This document shows positions 27,759 through 36,776 of a stretch of DNA of 64,000 nucleotides, piece by piece. Source of the stretch: Fibrobacterota bacterium. GTDB taxonomy: Bacteria > Fibrobacterota > Fibrobacteria > UBA11236. The stretch covers positions 31,648 through 95,647 of the forward strand of contig CANKII010000009.1 in NCBI GenBank assembly GCA_947482115.1, written 5' to 3'. How positions within the stretch are numbered: position 1 is the stretch's first letter; every line of letters starts with the position of its first letter. The position numbers and the translations under genes were made by a program. Under the pieces are notes generated by a model. That model was not told where the DNA came from and did not search any database. It worked only from the letters and a program-made list of their open reading frames with translations.

Positions 27759-28073
27759 ATGGTATCACCAAATGGCGAATTTGAGGAGCAAAACTCCCAA
27801 TCCATCAACATCGAGCTTCCCGAGGCCGTGGCCGAGGGAATTTATTCGAATCTCTTTTTGGTGGCTCATAGCGCCTCTGAATTCATCGTGGATTTTGCCA
27901 GAATTTTACCCGGTCCTCCCAAGGGCAAGGTGCAGGCGCGTATTGTGATGACACCGGCGCATGCCAAGTCGCTCGTGGCCATTCTTCAGGAGAATGTGTC
28001 GCGTTTTGAACGCAACTTTGGACCCATTTCTCCGTTTGGTGCGCCCGGAATGCAGCCTCCCGAGGAGTTTTAA
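27759..28073 (+). CDS. DUF3467 family protein
   Basis: The 104-residue protein matches DUF3467: it has the core INIELPEAVAEGIYSNLFLVAHSASEFIVDFARILPG, with a later TPAHAKSLVAILQENVSRFE. The family is small and of unknown function, and common in FCB bacteria. It is divergent from purF and followed two bases later by thrH, so the two are probably in one operon. Confidence 0.85.
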   Translation: MVSPNGEFEEQNSQSINIELPEAVAEGIYSNLFLVAHSASEFIVDFARILPGPPKGKVQARIVMTPAHAKSLVAILQENVSRFERNFGPISPFGAPGMQPPEEF

Positions 28074-28075
28074 TC

Positions 28076-28675
28076 GTGGAAATTCTCTGTCTCGACATGG
28101 AAGGCGTGTTGACGCCGGAGATTTGGCATCACGTCCGCGATCGCACCGGAATTTCCGAGTTGAATCTGACGACGCGCGATGTGAAGGATTATCGGGAGTT
28201 AATGGATCGCCGCGTGGAGATTTGCGCGAAACACGGTGTGACACTCAAGGATATTCAAGGTTATGTCGCTGAATTGGATGTGATGGATGGAGCACGGGAA
28301 TTCATGGATTGGGCGCGTGTCCGCTGTCCCGTGTTCATTCTCTCCGACACCTTTTATGAATTCGCCGGACCGTTGATTCAAAAACTGGATTATCCCACGC
28401 TATTGTGCCACAGCATTGCTTATGACGAGAAAACGAAGCGTTTGAATTACACCCTGCGGCAGGAGAATCAAAAACAAAAGGCCGTGGAGGCGTTGCGTTC
28501 GTTGAATTATCGCGTGGCGGCTGCGGGAGATTCCTACAACGATATTCACATGATTCGAGCCGCAAACGTGGCGACATTCTTCCGCGCGCCGGAAAGCATC
28601 GCGAAAGAATTCCCGCAATACCCTAGCCTTCAGGAATATGAGGAACTGAAAAATTTTCTAATTGAAAATTTGTAA
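28076..28675 (+). CDS. thrH: ThrH-type phosphoserine phosphatase / homoserine phosphotransferase
   Basis: The 199-residue HAD-superfamily enzyme begins MEILCLDMEGVLTPEIW with the nucleophile D7 and acid E9 rather than the usual DxD, as in ThrH. Later motifs are ILSDTFYEF and GDSYNDIHMIR. ThrH can dephosphorylate phosphoserine and move the phosphate to homoserine, so it may complete serine or threonine synthesis here. It starts with GTG two bases after the DUF3467 stop. Confidence 0.92.
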   Translation: MEILCLDMEGVLTPEIWHHVRDRTGISELNLTTRDVKDYRELMDRRVEICAKHGVTLKDIQGYVAELDVMDGAREFMDWARVRCPVFILSDTFYEFAGPLIQKLDYPTLLCHSIAYDEKTKRLNYTLRQENQKQKAVEALRSLNYRVAAAGDSYNDIHMIRAANVATFFRAPESIAKEFPQYPSLQEYEELKNFLIENL

Positions 28676-28685
28676 TTGCCGCGCG

Positions 28686-28701
28686 CTTCGACAGGCTCAG
28701 C
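28686..28701 (+). repeat. Dispersed CTTCGACAGGCTCAG element
   Basis: CTTCGACAGGCTCAGC lies 10 bases after thrH and differs at one base from the CTTCGACAAGCTCAGG core at 11936-11954. It lies between convergent genes. Confidence 0.45.
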
Positions 28702-28720
28702 GACCGGCGTCTTGGGTCAA

Positions 28721-29371
28721 CTATATTCGACCCCTGAACCATAAGGCGATATCGTTCAATTCATTTTGCAAAATGGTGTGAACCTTGTCATAGGCTTTGA
28801 ATTCCAGATCGATTCCCATTTTGTGCAACCGCTGAAATTGTTGCGCCGCCGGTTCAAAGGGCACCATGGGATCATTGTGTCCATGAGTAAGGAGGAAGTG
28901 TTGTTGCTTTGCCACGGATGAAAAATCTTCGGGATATTCTTCCATGAAGGCCACATGTCCGGATATGGCACAAATGCCACCCAAAACTTCCGGGCAACGA
29001 AGTCCCACATCGATGGCCATGAGGCAACCCTGACTGAAACCGAATAAAAAAATGTCGCTGTAAGCAACGCCCTGTTCGTTCAACTCCTTTAAGAGTTGGA
29101 AAATCAATTCACGGCTGCGAATGATTCCCGGAACGGGATCTCCGCCAAAATCATACCAGCTGAATCCACCGTAGTAGGAGTCAGGGGCGTTTACCAGCAG
29201 GTAAGAGAATTCGTCGATGCCCAAGGCTTCTGGTAGGAATGTGAATCCCCGCCAGGAATCTCCGAGCCCGTGAAGCACGACCACAACGCGTTCGCGTTCG
29301 CTCTTTTTTCCGGGGGAAATGTAACGGTGTTCGAAACATTGAGTGGTAAGCATGAGGCTAAGATACTCCAT
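28721..29371 (-). CDS. Carboxylesterase/phospholipase-family alpha/beta hydrolase
   Basis: The 216-residue protein has the family layout VVVVLHGLGDSWRGF, nucleophile motif GFSQG, HGHNDPMVPFE (acid) and VHT (histidine). It is a cytoplasmic serine hydrolase of the acyl-protein thioesterase/carboxylesterase type; the substrate is unknown. An in-frame ATG at 29353 would omit six residues and is also possible. It is divergent from the methyltransferase gene, with only 20 bases between starts. Confidence 0.8.
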   Translation of the reverse strand: MEYLSLMLTTQCFEHRYISPGKKSERERVVVVLHGLGDSWRGFTFLPEALGIDEFSYLLVNAPDSYYGGFSWYDFGGDPVPGIIRSRELIFQLLKELNEQGVAYSDIFLFGFSQGCLMAIDVGLRCPEVLGGICAISGHVAFMEEYPEDFSSVAKQQHFLLTHGHNDPMVPFEPAAQQFQRLHKMGIDLEFKAYDKVHTILQNELNDIALWFRGRI

Positions 29372-29391
29372 TTTATTAGGTTGAATCCTCC

Positions 29392-30105
29392 ATGGAGTCG
29401 CTCAAAAAATCTGAACCGGCATTTGAACCCTTCCATACTGCATTCGATTTTTCAAAATATCAGAATGATTATGAAATCGGGCGTACGCGGATTATCGAGA
29501 AGCTTGTCCCTGAAGGTCATGGGGGATTGGCGGTGGATGTCGGTTGCGGTCCCGGATATTTTTCCAGACTGTTGACTGCGAGGGGTTGGAAAACAACAGC
29601 CATTGATACGGATGCCGACAACATTGAAAGCGCCCGGGATCATGCCGATGAAACCCATTTGGGTTCCGCTTCGGCTGTTTTTAAAAATTTTCGAGAGAAT
29701 CAATTTGACCTCGTTGTGGCGCTCGAAATCATAGAGCATATGCCGAAAGCCCGTGGAGAGACGTTGATTCACGAATTCATGAGGACTCTCAAGCCCGGAG
29801 GAAAGCTCATCCTTTCAACTCCGAATCGATTTTCCCCCGAGGGTTTGTGGGGGTATTACTGGGGTGAAAAAATCCGGAATAAAAAATGGGACGCATGGGA
29901 CGAAACCCATGTCCATATTTATTCGTCCGCCGAAATCATCCGGCTTCTAGAAACCAGCGGATTTATGGTGGATGCCATCATGGGATATTATTACGAGGGA
30001 GGCCTTCCTTTCGGGAAACGCTGGAGGCTTCCGTTTACCATGTCCACCAGATTTCCGTTCAACCGGCTCGGGTTTAACATCGTGTTAGAGTGCCACAAGA
30101 AATGA
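29392..30105 (+). CDS. Class I SAM-dependent methyltransferase
   Basis: The 237-residue protein carries the SAM motif VDVGCGPGYFSRLL (about residues 45-58), the acidic loop TAIDTDADNIES and FDLVVALEIIEHMP, followed by LKPGGKLILSTPNRFSP. This is the UbiG-like/Methyltransf_11 pattern. Its substrate is unknown. The convergent nhaA gene ends four bases after its stop. Confidence 0.82.
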   Translation: MESLKKSEPAFEPFHTAFDFSKYQNDYEIGRTRIIEKLVPEGHGGLAVDVGCGPGYFSRLLTARGWKTTAIDTDADNIESARDHADETHLGSASAVFKNFRENQFDLVVALEIIEHMPKARGETLIHEFMRTLKPGGKLILSTPNRFSPEGLWGYYWGEKIRNKKWDAWDETHVHIYSSAEIIRLLETSGFMVDAIMGYYYEGGLPFGKRWRLPFTMSTRFPFNRLGFNIVLECHKK

Positions 30106-30109
30106 TGGA

Positions 30110-31234
30110 CTAGGTTTTTCTCCCCACCCACCACAAATATCCGAATCCTGCCAATCCCGAAATCATTGAAGCGCACAACACGCTGAGCTTCGCACCATCC
30201 AGCAATCGCACATCGGGAAGCCCCAAGTCCGCGATGAACAGCGACATGGTGAATCCAATCCCGCCGAGAAGTCCCGCACCCAGAAGATGAGCCCGACGCA
30301 CACCGCCGGGCAGTTCGCCGAAACCCAAACGCATCGCGACCCACGAGAAAAGGGTGATACCGAGGGGTTTTCCCAAACAAAGTCCGGCAAGGATTCCGAG
30401 TCCAAGGGGTTTTAACAACAGGCTGCGCGTTTCCTGAAGCAAAGGGATTCCCGCATTGATCAACGCAAAGAGCGGAAGAATTCCAAAGTTGACCCACGGG
30501 TGAAGCCATTCTTCCAAACCGGGTTTTACGTCCCTGTTTGCATCGTATGGAATGAAAAATGCGAGCGCTACACCGGCGAGGGTTGCGTGGATGCCGGAAC
30601 GCAGAAGAAAAAACCACAGAAAAAAACCAACGAGGAGGTAAACCGGGATGCTTCGAATTTTGAATCTGTTCAAGGTGAATAATGTGACAAGACAAGTTCC
30701 GGCCAAAGCCAGTTGTCCGAAGTGAAGCTGTTGGGCGTAAAACAGGGCGATCACGAGAATGGCGCCGATATCATCGATGATGGCTAGCGCCACCAGAAAA
30801 ACCTTGATCCCCGGCGGAACGCGTTTCCCCAGCAACGTCATGGCTCCGAGCGCAAAGGCAATATCCGTGGCCATGGGGATTCCCCAACCAGATGCCGTGG
30901 GGGAATGGTGATTGAACAGCGCATAAATTCCCGCCGGTACCAGCATTCCACCCAAGGCTGCCGCGATGGGCAGTGCCGCTCTTCGAAACGAAGCGAGCTG
31001 TCCCGAATACATCTCGCGCCGGATCTCCAGACCTACAAGCAAAAAGAACACCGCCATCAAGCCGTCATTGACGGGATATTCCAAAGTTGACTTGAAAGTG
31101 AGGTAAAATTCTTGAAGCGGAGAATTGGCGAGGACAATCGCAACGAGCGCGGCAAAAAAAAGGAGCAGGCCGGAGGCCGACTCCAATTGAATGAATCGCT
31201 GGAAGGGTTTGAAGGCTCGCGCGGAGGTTTTCAT
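30110..31234 (-). CDS. nhaA: Na+/H+ antiporter NhaA
   Basis: The 374-residue polytopic membrane protein exchanges sodium for protons. It has LLVGLEIRREMYSGQL, MATDIAFALGAMTLLGKRVPP and VALAIIDDIGAILVIALFY (the paired aspartates of the transport site), and a conserved C-terminal RRAHLLGAGLLGGIGFTM segment. Length is slightly below the usual 385. Its ATG overlaps the stop of htpX (ATGA), so both are expressed from the same message. Confidence 0.96.
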   Translation of the reverse strand: MKTSARAFKPFQRFIQLESASGLLLFFAALVAIVLANSPLQEFYLTFKSTLEYPVNDGLMAVFFLLVGLEIRREMYSGQLASFRRAALPIAAALGGMLVPAGIYALFNHHSPTASGWGIPMATDIAFALGAMTLLGKRVPPGIKVFLVALAIIDDIGAILVIALFYAQQLHFGQLALAGTCLVTLFTLNRFKIRSIPVYLLVGFFLWFFLLRSGIHATLAGVALAFFIPYDANRDVKPGLEEWLHPWVNFGILPLFALINAGIPLLQETRSLLLKPLGLGILAGLCLGKPLGITLFSWVAMRLGFGELPGGVRRAHLLGAGLLGGIGFTMSLFIADLGLPDVRLLDGAKLSVLCASMISGLAGFGYLWWVGRKT

Positions 31235-32142
31235 CCAGCCTGCAGGCGCGCGATACGTTCTTCAAGCGGGGGATGGGTGGCCATCAGGGAAAGAAAGCCA
31301 CCCTGCTTGCCGGAGATCTTCAACGTGGCGACAGCAGCATTTCCCTGCTGCCCCTGTTGTTGTGCTTCGGGAACCTTGCCGTAGAAATTCTGCAATTGTT
31401 GCAAAGCAGAAATCATCTTGCCACGTCCCGCATATTCAGCGCCGCCGCGATCCGCGCGGAATTCACGCCAGCGTGAGAATCGTGCGACCACGATGAAGCC
31501 GAGAAGCCCGAACACCACTTCCAGTACGCTGATGAGCAGATAGTTCATCCAGAAACTGCCGCCACGGTCGTTGTCGCGACTGCGCAATGCCGTGCTGATC
31601 GCAAAGGCCACAATGCGTGCGAAGAACATGACAAAGGCGTTGATGACTCCCTGAACCAAGGTCATGGTCACCATGTCGCCGTTGGAGATGTGCGCCATTT
31701 CATGCCCCAGCACACCCTCGATTTGATCGCGATTCATGCGTTGTAAAAGACCCGTAGACACGGCCACCAGCGATTTGCTTTTTGAAGGACCGGTGGCAAA
31801 TGCGTTGACTTCGGGACTTTCATAAACGCCCACTTCCGGCATGACGGCAAGATTCGCTTTTTGCGCCAGGTTATGAACGGTGTTGACCAGACTCTGGTAT
31901 TCTCCGGCATTGTTGGGATCGATGACGTGAACACCCATCATCCATTTGGCCATGAAGCGCGACATGGCGAGGGAAATGAAAGCGCCACCCATGCCCCACA
32001 CGAAACACATCAGGAACAGCGAAGCATAGCCTCCTCCGTACAGGTTTATCCCGAACACCCTGCTTAAAATGCCGACGACAATACTGATGGTGACAATGAC
32101 CAGGATGTTGGTAAGAACAACAAGCAAAATGCGCTTGAGCAT
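31231..32142 (-). CDS. htpX: Protease HtpX
   Basis: The 303-residue membrane M48 metalloprotease has two N-terminal membrane segments (about 4-26 and 40-58), the zinc motif HEMAH at 147-151, further membrane segments (about 155-220) and a glutamate in EFRADRGGAEYAG. It degrades misfolded membrane proteins. The C terminus after about 260 is glutamine-rich (AQQQGQQGN). nhaA follows by ATGA overlap. Confidence 0.95.
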   Translation of the reverse strand: MLKRILLVVLTNILVIVTISIVVGILSRVFGINLYGGGYASLFLMCFVWGMGGAFISLAMSRFMAKWMMGVHVIDPNNAGEYQSLVNTVHNLAQKANLAVMPEVGVYESPEVNAFATGPSKSKSLVAVSTGLLQRMNRDQIEGVLGHEMAHISNGDMVTMTLVQGVINAFVMFFARIVAFAISTALRSRDNDRGGSFWMNYLLISVLEVVFGLLGFIVVARFSRWREFRADRGGAEYAGRGKMISALQQLQNFYGKVPEAQQQGQQGNAAVATLKISGKQGGFLSLMATHPPLEERIARLQAG

Positions 32143-32204
32143 GATGGGAACCCCTTCTAGTGGTTCAGTAAAATATCATTTTTGATGCTTGAAGAAAATG
32201 CGTT

Positions 32205-34361
32205 TCATTTTGACCCACTTTGGATTGTTTCCCAAAGCGGGACCACTTCGGGTAAACCTGGATCGCCAGAAGCTTCATACATGAACCAATCTTGAACGCT
32301 TAACGGTGACGGTTTATCCGTCGGCAGTGTTTTGGCATAGGTTCCGTCATGGCTCATCCAATAGGTGCAGGCTTCGTCGCGCCAATACACGGAGAGGATT
32401 CGCAGCAAGCGATTCCGTAATTCCGCATTACGAACCGGAACGAGCACTTCAACCCGCTCGCGAAGATTGCGCGCCATCCAGTCTCCACTACCGACGTAAA
32501 TCTCCTCTTCGCCACCATTGCGGAAACAGAATACGCGGCTGTGTTCGAGATAGCGACCCACGACGCTTTTGATTTGGATGTTTTCGGATAATCCCGGCAC
32601 ACCCGGGCGCAGAGCGCAAATGCCGCGCACGATCAAACGGATCGGCACTCCGGCAGAGGAAGCTTCGTAAAGTGCCTCGATCACTTCCGTGTCGAGCAAT
32701 GAATTCACCTTGGCGACAATGCCGCTGGGCAACCCCTGTCTGGCATGTTCCCGTTCGCGATGAATGGCGGCGAGGGTGGCGGGGAGAAAGGAAACGGGAC
32801 TTACCATCAATCCGTGAAAATCCGGATCGGGTGCATTGGCGGTGAGAAAGTTGAACACCGAGGAAACGCCTTCGGTGATTTCGGAATCGCTGGTCAACAG
32901 GGAAAAATCGGTGTAAAGGCGCGCGGTTTCCGGGTTGTAATTTCCCGTGCCGGCATGCACATAGCGACGAAAGCCCTCCTCTTCACGGCGAATGATCAGC
33001 GCGAGTTTGCAATGGGTTTTCAAACCCACCAATCCATACACCACGGTTCCACCGCGTTCTTCCAGCTGCCGCGCCCAATGGATGTTGCTTTGTTCGTCGA
33101 AGCGCGCCTTTAATTCCACCACCACCACGACTTCTTTCCCGCGCTGAGCCGCTTCCATCAAAGCGTACATGATGGGACTGTCGGCGCTCGTGCGGTACAG
33201 GGTGGTTTTGATGGCCAACACGCGCGGGTCGCTTGCAGCTGTTCGGATGAAATGCACCACCGGATCGAAACTTTCAAAGGGATGGTGGAGCAATATGTCG
33301 CGGGTGCGAAGCCGGGCGAAGATTTCCTCCGGTTCCTCAAATCCCAAAACCGGAGCGGGATGATACGGAGAAAATTTTAGCCGGGGAAGTGTGACTTGAC
33401 CGTACAGCGCGAGAACCCGGTTCAAGTTGACCGGACTTCCAGTTCGGAAAACAAATCCCGGTTCCACATCGAGATTGTTCGCCAGCATGTCCACCAGTTT
33501 CGGACTGGCATGTTCGTCGATTTCCAGTCGCACCACATTGCCCTTGCGGCGGTTGCGCACTTCCTCCTCAACCGTTTCCAGCAAATTGCCACCCTCATCT
33601 TCATCGCCGTCTTCATTTTCGGATTCGTCGAGATACAGGTTGGAGTTGCGCGTGGCACGGAAGGGTGCACATTCGCCGATGGGGTAACCTTTGAAAAGTT
33701 CCCCGGCATAATGCTGGATGACATCGGAAATGAACACGAAGTTTTGCCCGTTTGCAGTGGAAGGTAATGCCACCACGCGCGGCAGACTGCGGGGCACGGT
33801 GATGACACCGAGGCTTTCACGTCCGCGACCGGGACCTTTGAGCAGCAAGGCCAGACATAAAGCCTTGTTCAAAACCCATGGAAAAGGATGCGCCGGGTCC
33901 ACTTTGATGGGTGTGAGCAGGTGATAAACCTCGCGCTGAAAAAAAGCCTTGAGAAAGGTTTTTTCCTCCGTGCTCAACTCCTTCACTTTTTTAATCCAGA
34001 CGCCTTCCTGTTTCAGCAGGGCCTGTACTTCATTCCAGCACCGGTACTGTTCCCGAACCATGTCCTTGCTCTCTGCCAGCACTTGATCGAGTTTTGCCTG
34101 TGCGTCCAAATGCGCGATGCCGTCGGTTACGGCTCCTGATTCCACCCGTTGCAACAGTGCGGCGACGCGCACTTCAAAAAATTCGTCCACATTGCTCGCC
34201 ACGATGCCGAGGAATTTGGCCCGTTCCAAAAGGGGCACGGAGGGATTGTTCGCCTGTTCCAGCACGCGCCGGTTGAATGCCAGCCACGACAATTCCCGAT
34301 CGATAAAAATCCCATGACCTTCATAAACGGGCGAAGGCGATTTGGTTGTTGCAGCAGGCAT
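32205..34361 (-). CDS. ppk1: Polyphosphate kinase 1
   Basis: The 718-residue enzyme polymerises ATP gamma-phosphate into polyphosphate. The N domain starts with IDRELSWLAFNRRVLEQA. The phosphorylated histidine lies in YVHAGTGNYNPETARLYTD, and the C-terminal YVGSGDWMARNL is present. An acidic insertion (SENEDGDEDEGG, residues about 250-262) is not usual. ppx lies 10 bases upstream in the same direction, giving a ppx-ppk1 operon. Confidence 0.95.
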   Translation of the reverse strand: MPAATTKSPSPVYEGHGIFIDRELSWLAFNRRVLEQANNPSVPLLERAKFLGIVASNVDEFFEVRVAALLQRVESGAVTDGIAHLDAQAKLDQVLAESKDMVREQYRCWNEVQALLKQEGVWIKKVKELSTEEKTFLKAFFQREVYHLLTPIKVDPAHPFPWVLNKALCLALLLKGPGRGRESLGVITVPRSLPRVVALPSTANGQNFVFISDVIQHYAGELFKGYPIGECAPFRATRNSNLYLDESENEDGDEDEGGNLLETVEEEVRNRRKGNVVRLEIDEHASPKLVDMLANNLDVEPGFVFRTGSPVNLNRVLALYGQVTLPRLKFSPYHPAPVLGFEEPEEIFARLRTRDILLHHPFESFDPVVHFIRTAASDPRVLAIKTTLYRTSADSPIMYALMEAAQRGKEVVVVVELKARFDEQSNIHWARQLEERGGTVVYGLVGLKTHCKLALIIRREEEGFRRYVHAGTGNYNPETARLYTDFSLLTSDSEITEGVSSVFNFLTANAPDPDFHGLMVSPVSFLPATLAAIHREREHARQGLPSGIVAKVNSLLDTEVIEALYEASSAGVPIRLIVRGICALRPGVPGLSENIQIKSVVGRYLEHSRVFCFRNGGEEEIYVGSGDWMARNLRERVEVLVPVRNAELRNRLLRILSVYWRDEACTYWMSHDGTYAKTLPTDKPSPLSVQDWFMYEASGDPGLPEVVPLWETIQSGSK

Positions 34362-34371
34362 CGGGCCTATC

Positions 34372-35316
34372 TCACTTTTCTTCGTCCAGCAGGGGTAAAT
34401 TCAAATGTCCGTGACGGCTCCAGAAGGCGGCGACTCCCTCGCGAAGCCCCGCATCGGTGAATTCCATTCTTCGAATTCCGAAATAACGCGCGCCGGCCAG
34501 CAAAACTAAAACAGCGGGCATGATGATATGTGCGCGCTCCTGATTGAGATCGAAAAGGGATACGAGATGCTGCGGGGTTTTCCCCACGGCCATTTCGACA
34601 AGATCCTCCAGCACTCCCGGTGTCATTTCCGGAATATGTTTGGAGAAAACCGGACTGCGGATCGTTTCCGCCATCTTGACGATGGCGCGGGAATTGCCGG
34701 AACTCGCAATGGCGCGATCCGCCGCCGGAGGCTCGGCGGGAGAATGTTTGCGAAACTCCTCCCATGCGTGGTCATAAATGCGCTGAAAAGTTTCACGGGT
34801 AAAGGGTTTTCCATTGAGGAAGCGCTTCGTCAGACGAATGGCCCCCAGTTCATAGCTTCTTCCGAACAGATAGCGGTTGCCGCGGCTCCAGGAAACCTCG
34901 GTGCTTCCACCGCCGATGTCGATGGTTTTCACCACTCCTTCAGCCCCGGTTTGACCGATGATGCCGGTATGGATGAGATAGCTTTCCTCGGCCCCCGTAA
35001 GAATGCGCACAGGAACATCGGTTTTCTGTTCCACCTTCTTGACAAAAGCTTCGCGATTTTTCGCGGAGCGAACGGCGGAGGTTGCCAAAACGAAAGTGAA
35101 GTGGGGCTTCCCTTCGGAGTGATCCATGAGGGTCCGCGGAATGTAGCCAGCCACCTTGTCTATGCCCGACTCGGGTATGGAACCTTCGGAAAAGACGGCT
35201 TCACCCAAGGCGTAGTCCAGTTTTTCCTTGTCGATAAGACGATATTGGCCCTCTTCAACCGCATATAACGATGTTTTTACCGAGTTACTACCGATGTCAA
35301 TGATGCGTATAATCAT
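34372..35316 (-). CDS. ppx: Exopolyphosphatase / Ppx-GppA family phosphatase
   Basis: The 314-residue actin-like ATPase fold protein has DIGSNSVKTSLY at the start, LATSAVRSAKN, TGAEESYLIHTGI and TIDIGGGSTEV, all typical of Ppx/GppA. It hydrolyses terminal phosphates of polyphosphate, or pppGpp; the ppk1 neighbour favours polyphosphate. It is the short form with no C-terminal HD-like domain. ATG 35316 is preferred to an upstream ATG at 35346 because the fold starts at IIRIIDIGS. Confidence 0.92.
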   Translation of the reverse strand: MIIRIIDIGSNSVKTSLYAVEEGQYRLIDKEKLDYALGEAVFSEGSIPESGIDKVAGYIPRTLMDHSEGKPHFTFVLATSAVRSAKNREAFVKKVEQKTDVPVRILTGAEESYLIHTGIIGQTGAEGVVKTIDIGGGSTEVSWSRGNRYLFGRSYELGAIRLTKRFLNGKPFTRETFQRIYDHAWEEFRKHSPAEPPAADRAIASSGNSRAIVKMAETIRSPVFSKHIPEMTPGVLEDLVEMAVGKTPQHLVSLFDLNQERAHIIMPAVLVLLAGARYFGIRRMEFTDAGLREGVAAFWSRHGHLNLPLLDEEK

Positions 35317-35775
35317 GAAACACAATCTAAGCACGAACGGCCGCAAGCCAGTTGGAGTTTCAAATGCATGGAAGTTTTAGAAGGTAAGTGCGATAAAGTC
35401 ACTTTTGGTTGCAATTGCGTTACAAAAAGATTGTACCAAATGAATTGGAAAATATCGTCATAACCTGCAAAGGAAGGTGTTCAGGCCTTATTCTGCAGAA
35501 CCCCGATTAGAGTCCGTTACGCGATGAAACCACGGCCTAATCATTAAGACAGCGGTTCCAATGGGGCCGCTGTCTCCTCAAAGTCTCACATTTTTTGAAA
35601 CGATAACACTCGCATCTTGAGTCATGTATCAGGGATCTTCTCTTTCGTTCAATCAGAGCGTGTTAAATTCTGTGCTCTGACTTTGCAAAAGAACAGGAAA
35701 CATGTATTTTACCCCCTCTATTCAAGAGCTTGTCCGCGTTCGAATTGAAAACGCGACGATTTAGAAAAGGAAAAC
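35317..35775. other. Gene-free stretch with two dyads
   Basis: No open frame of convincing coding character occurs on either strand. The stretch is AT-rich and contains a strong hairpin at 35548-35574 and a six-base-pair dyad at 35735-35755 (CGCGTT/AACGCG) just before the next gene's AAAAGG site. It separates divergently transcribed ppx and the helicase-associated repeat gene. It could hold promoters or a small RNA. Confidence 0.5.
35548..35574 (+). terminator. Eight-base-pair hairpin, possible terminator or RNA element
   Basis: GACAGCGG and CCGCTGTC flank a ten-base loop. No T-run follows on either strand, so an intrinsic terminator is doubtful. With no gene ending nearby it could belong to a small RNA. 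Confidence 0.3.
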
Positions 35776-36657
35776 ATGAGTAAAGTCAAGAAGCCAAAAG
35801 TATCGAAGGACACGGCCGTCATCACCCGTTGGGATACCCAATGGAGCAAGCAGCTGTCCCATCTGAAAAAATTTCTGGAACGAAACGGACGTCTTCCGAA
35901 GGCTTCCGAGGAGTTTCCCAAGGACAATCGTTTGGGTCAATGGGCCAACCGCCAGCGCGATCTGCGCAAACGCGGTTTACTGGATGCCGAGCGGGTGAAA
36001 GCCCTTCGTGACGCGGGTTTCCGCTGGGAGAAAAGCGATGCTCGAGCCATGCACTGGAACGACCAATACGCATACCTGATTGAATTCCGCAAAAAGAATC
36101 CCAACAGCTGGCCTTTCGCACGCCAGGAATTTCCCAAGGGCAATCGTTTGGGTCTTTGGGTGTGGCGTCAACGCCAGGGAGCCGCCTCACGTAAACTTTC
36201 GAAGAAGCGTCGCGAGACCCTTGAGAGGATGCACTTCCCGTTCGAACTTCCCGATAGCTGGGAAGAGCATTATCAAACCCTGCGCCAGTACCGCGTCAAA
36301 AACCCGAGCAAATGGCCGAAGGCCCGCGAGGAGTTTCCCAAGGGCAACCGTTTGGGTCTTTGGTGCCATCTTCAACGTTGCGCCTACAAGGTGGAGAAGC
36401 TGTTGCCGGAGCGCATTTCCAAACTGGAGAAGGTTGGGTTCCAGTGGAGCGTGAAGGAAGTGAGCTGGAATCGCTTCTTTGAACTGCTCAAGACGTACAA
36501 GAAGTTGAACCCCAAAAAATGGCCGGTGCTTGAGGCGTCAGCCCTTCAAGATCGCCGCCTGATCGCCTGGTGCAGCATCCAGCGCCATAAACGCCAGATT
36601 GGCAAACTGGACAAGAGTTACATCGCCCAACTCGATGCATTGGGATTCCGCTGGTAA
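35776..36657 (+). CDS. Protein of four helicase-associated (HA) repeats
   Basis: The 293-residue protein is built from four tandem repeats of about 70 residues. Each has a WxxxxxxLxxF-like opening, a central WP-FPKGNRLGLW (KDNRLGQWANRQR, GNRLGLWVWRQR, GNRLGLWCHLQR, DRRLIAWCSIQR) and a closing xLxxLGFxW. This matches the helicase-associated domain repeats normally found beside DEAD/SNF2-like helicases, but no helicase domain is present. The basic surface suggests DNA or RNA binding. It is preceded by AAAAGG and followed by a strong terminator, so it is a single-gene unit. The function is unknown. Confidence 0.75.
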   Translation: MSKVKKPKVSKDTAVITRWDTQWSKQLSHLKKFLERNGRLPKASEEFPKDNRLGQWANRQRDLRKRGLLDAERVKALRDAGFRWEKSDARAMHWNDQYAYLIEFRKKNPNSWPFARQEFPKGNRLGLWVWRQRQGAASRKLSKKRRETLERMHFPFELPDSWEEHYQTLRQYRVKNPSKWPKAREEFPKGNRLGLWCHLQRCAYKVEKLLPERISKLEKVGFQWSVKEVSWNRFFELLKTYKKLNPKKWPVLEASALQDRRLIAWCSIQRHKRQIGKLDKSYIAQLDALGFRW

Positions 36658-36691
36658 CGCGAAAGTCCCGCTTTTGAATAAGCCCCTTTTT

Positions 36692-36726
36692 GAAAAGCCG
36701 CTGGAAACAGCGGCTTTTCTCTTTTT
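36692..36726 (+). terminator. Intrinsic terminator after the HA-repeat gene
   Basis: GAAAAGCCGCTG pairs with CAGCGGCTTTTC around a GAAA loop, followed by TCTTTTT. It lies 34 bases after the stop codon. Confidence 0.9.
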
Positions 36727-36776
36727 GTCACAATCTCTTTTTATCGTATAAGGCCTGAACCGGATATATTTGAGAC

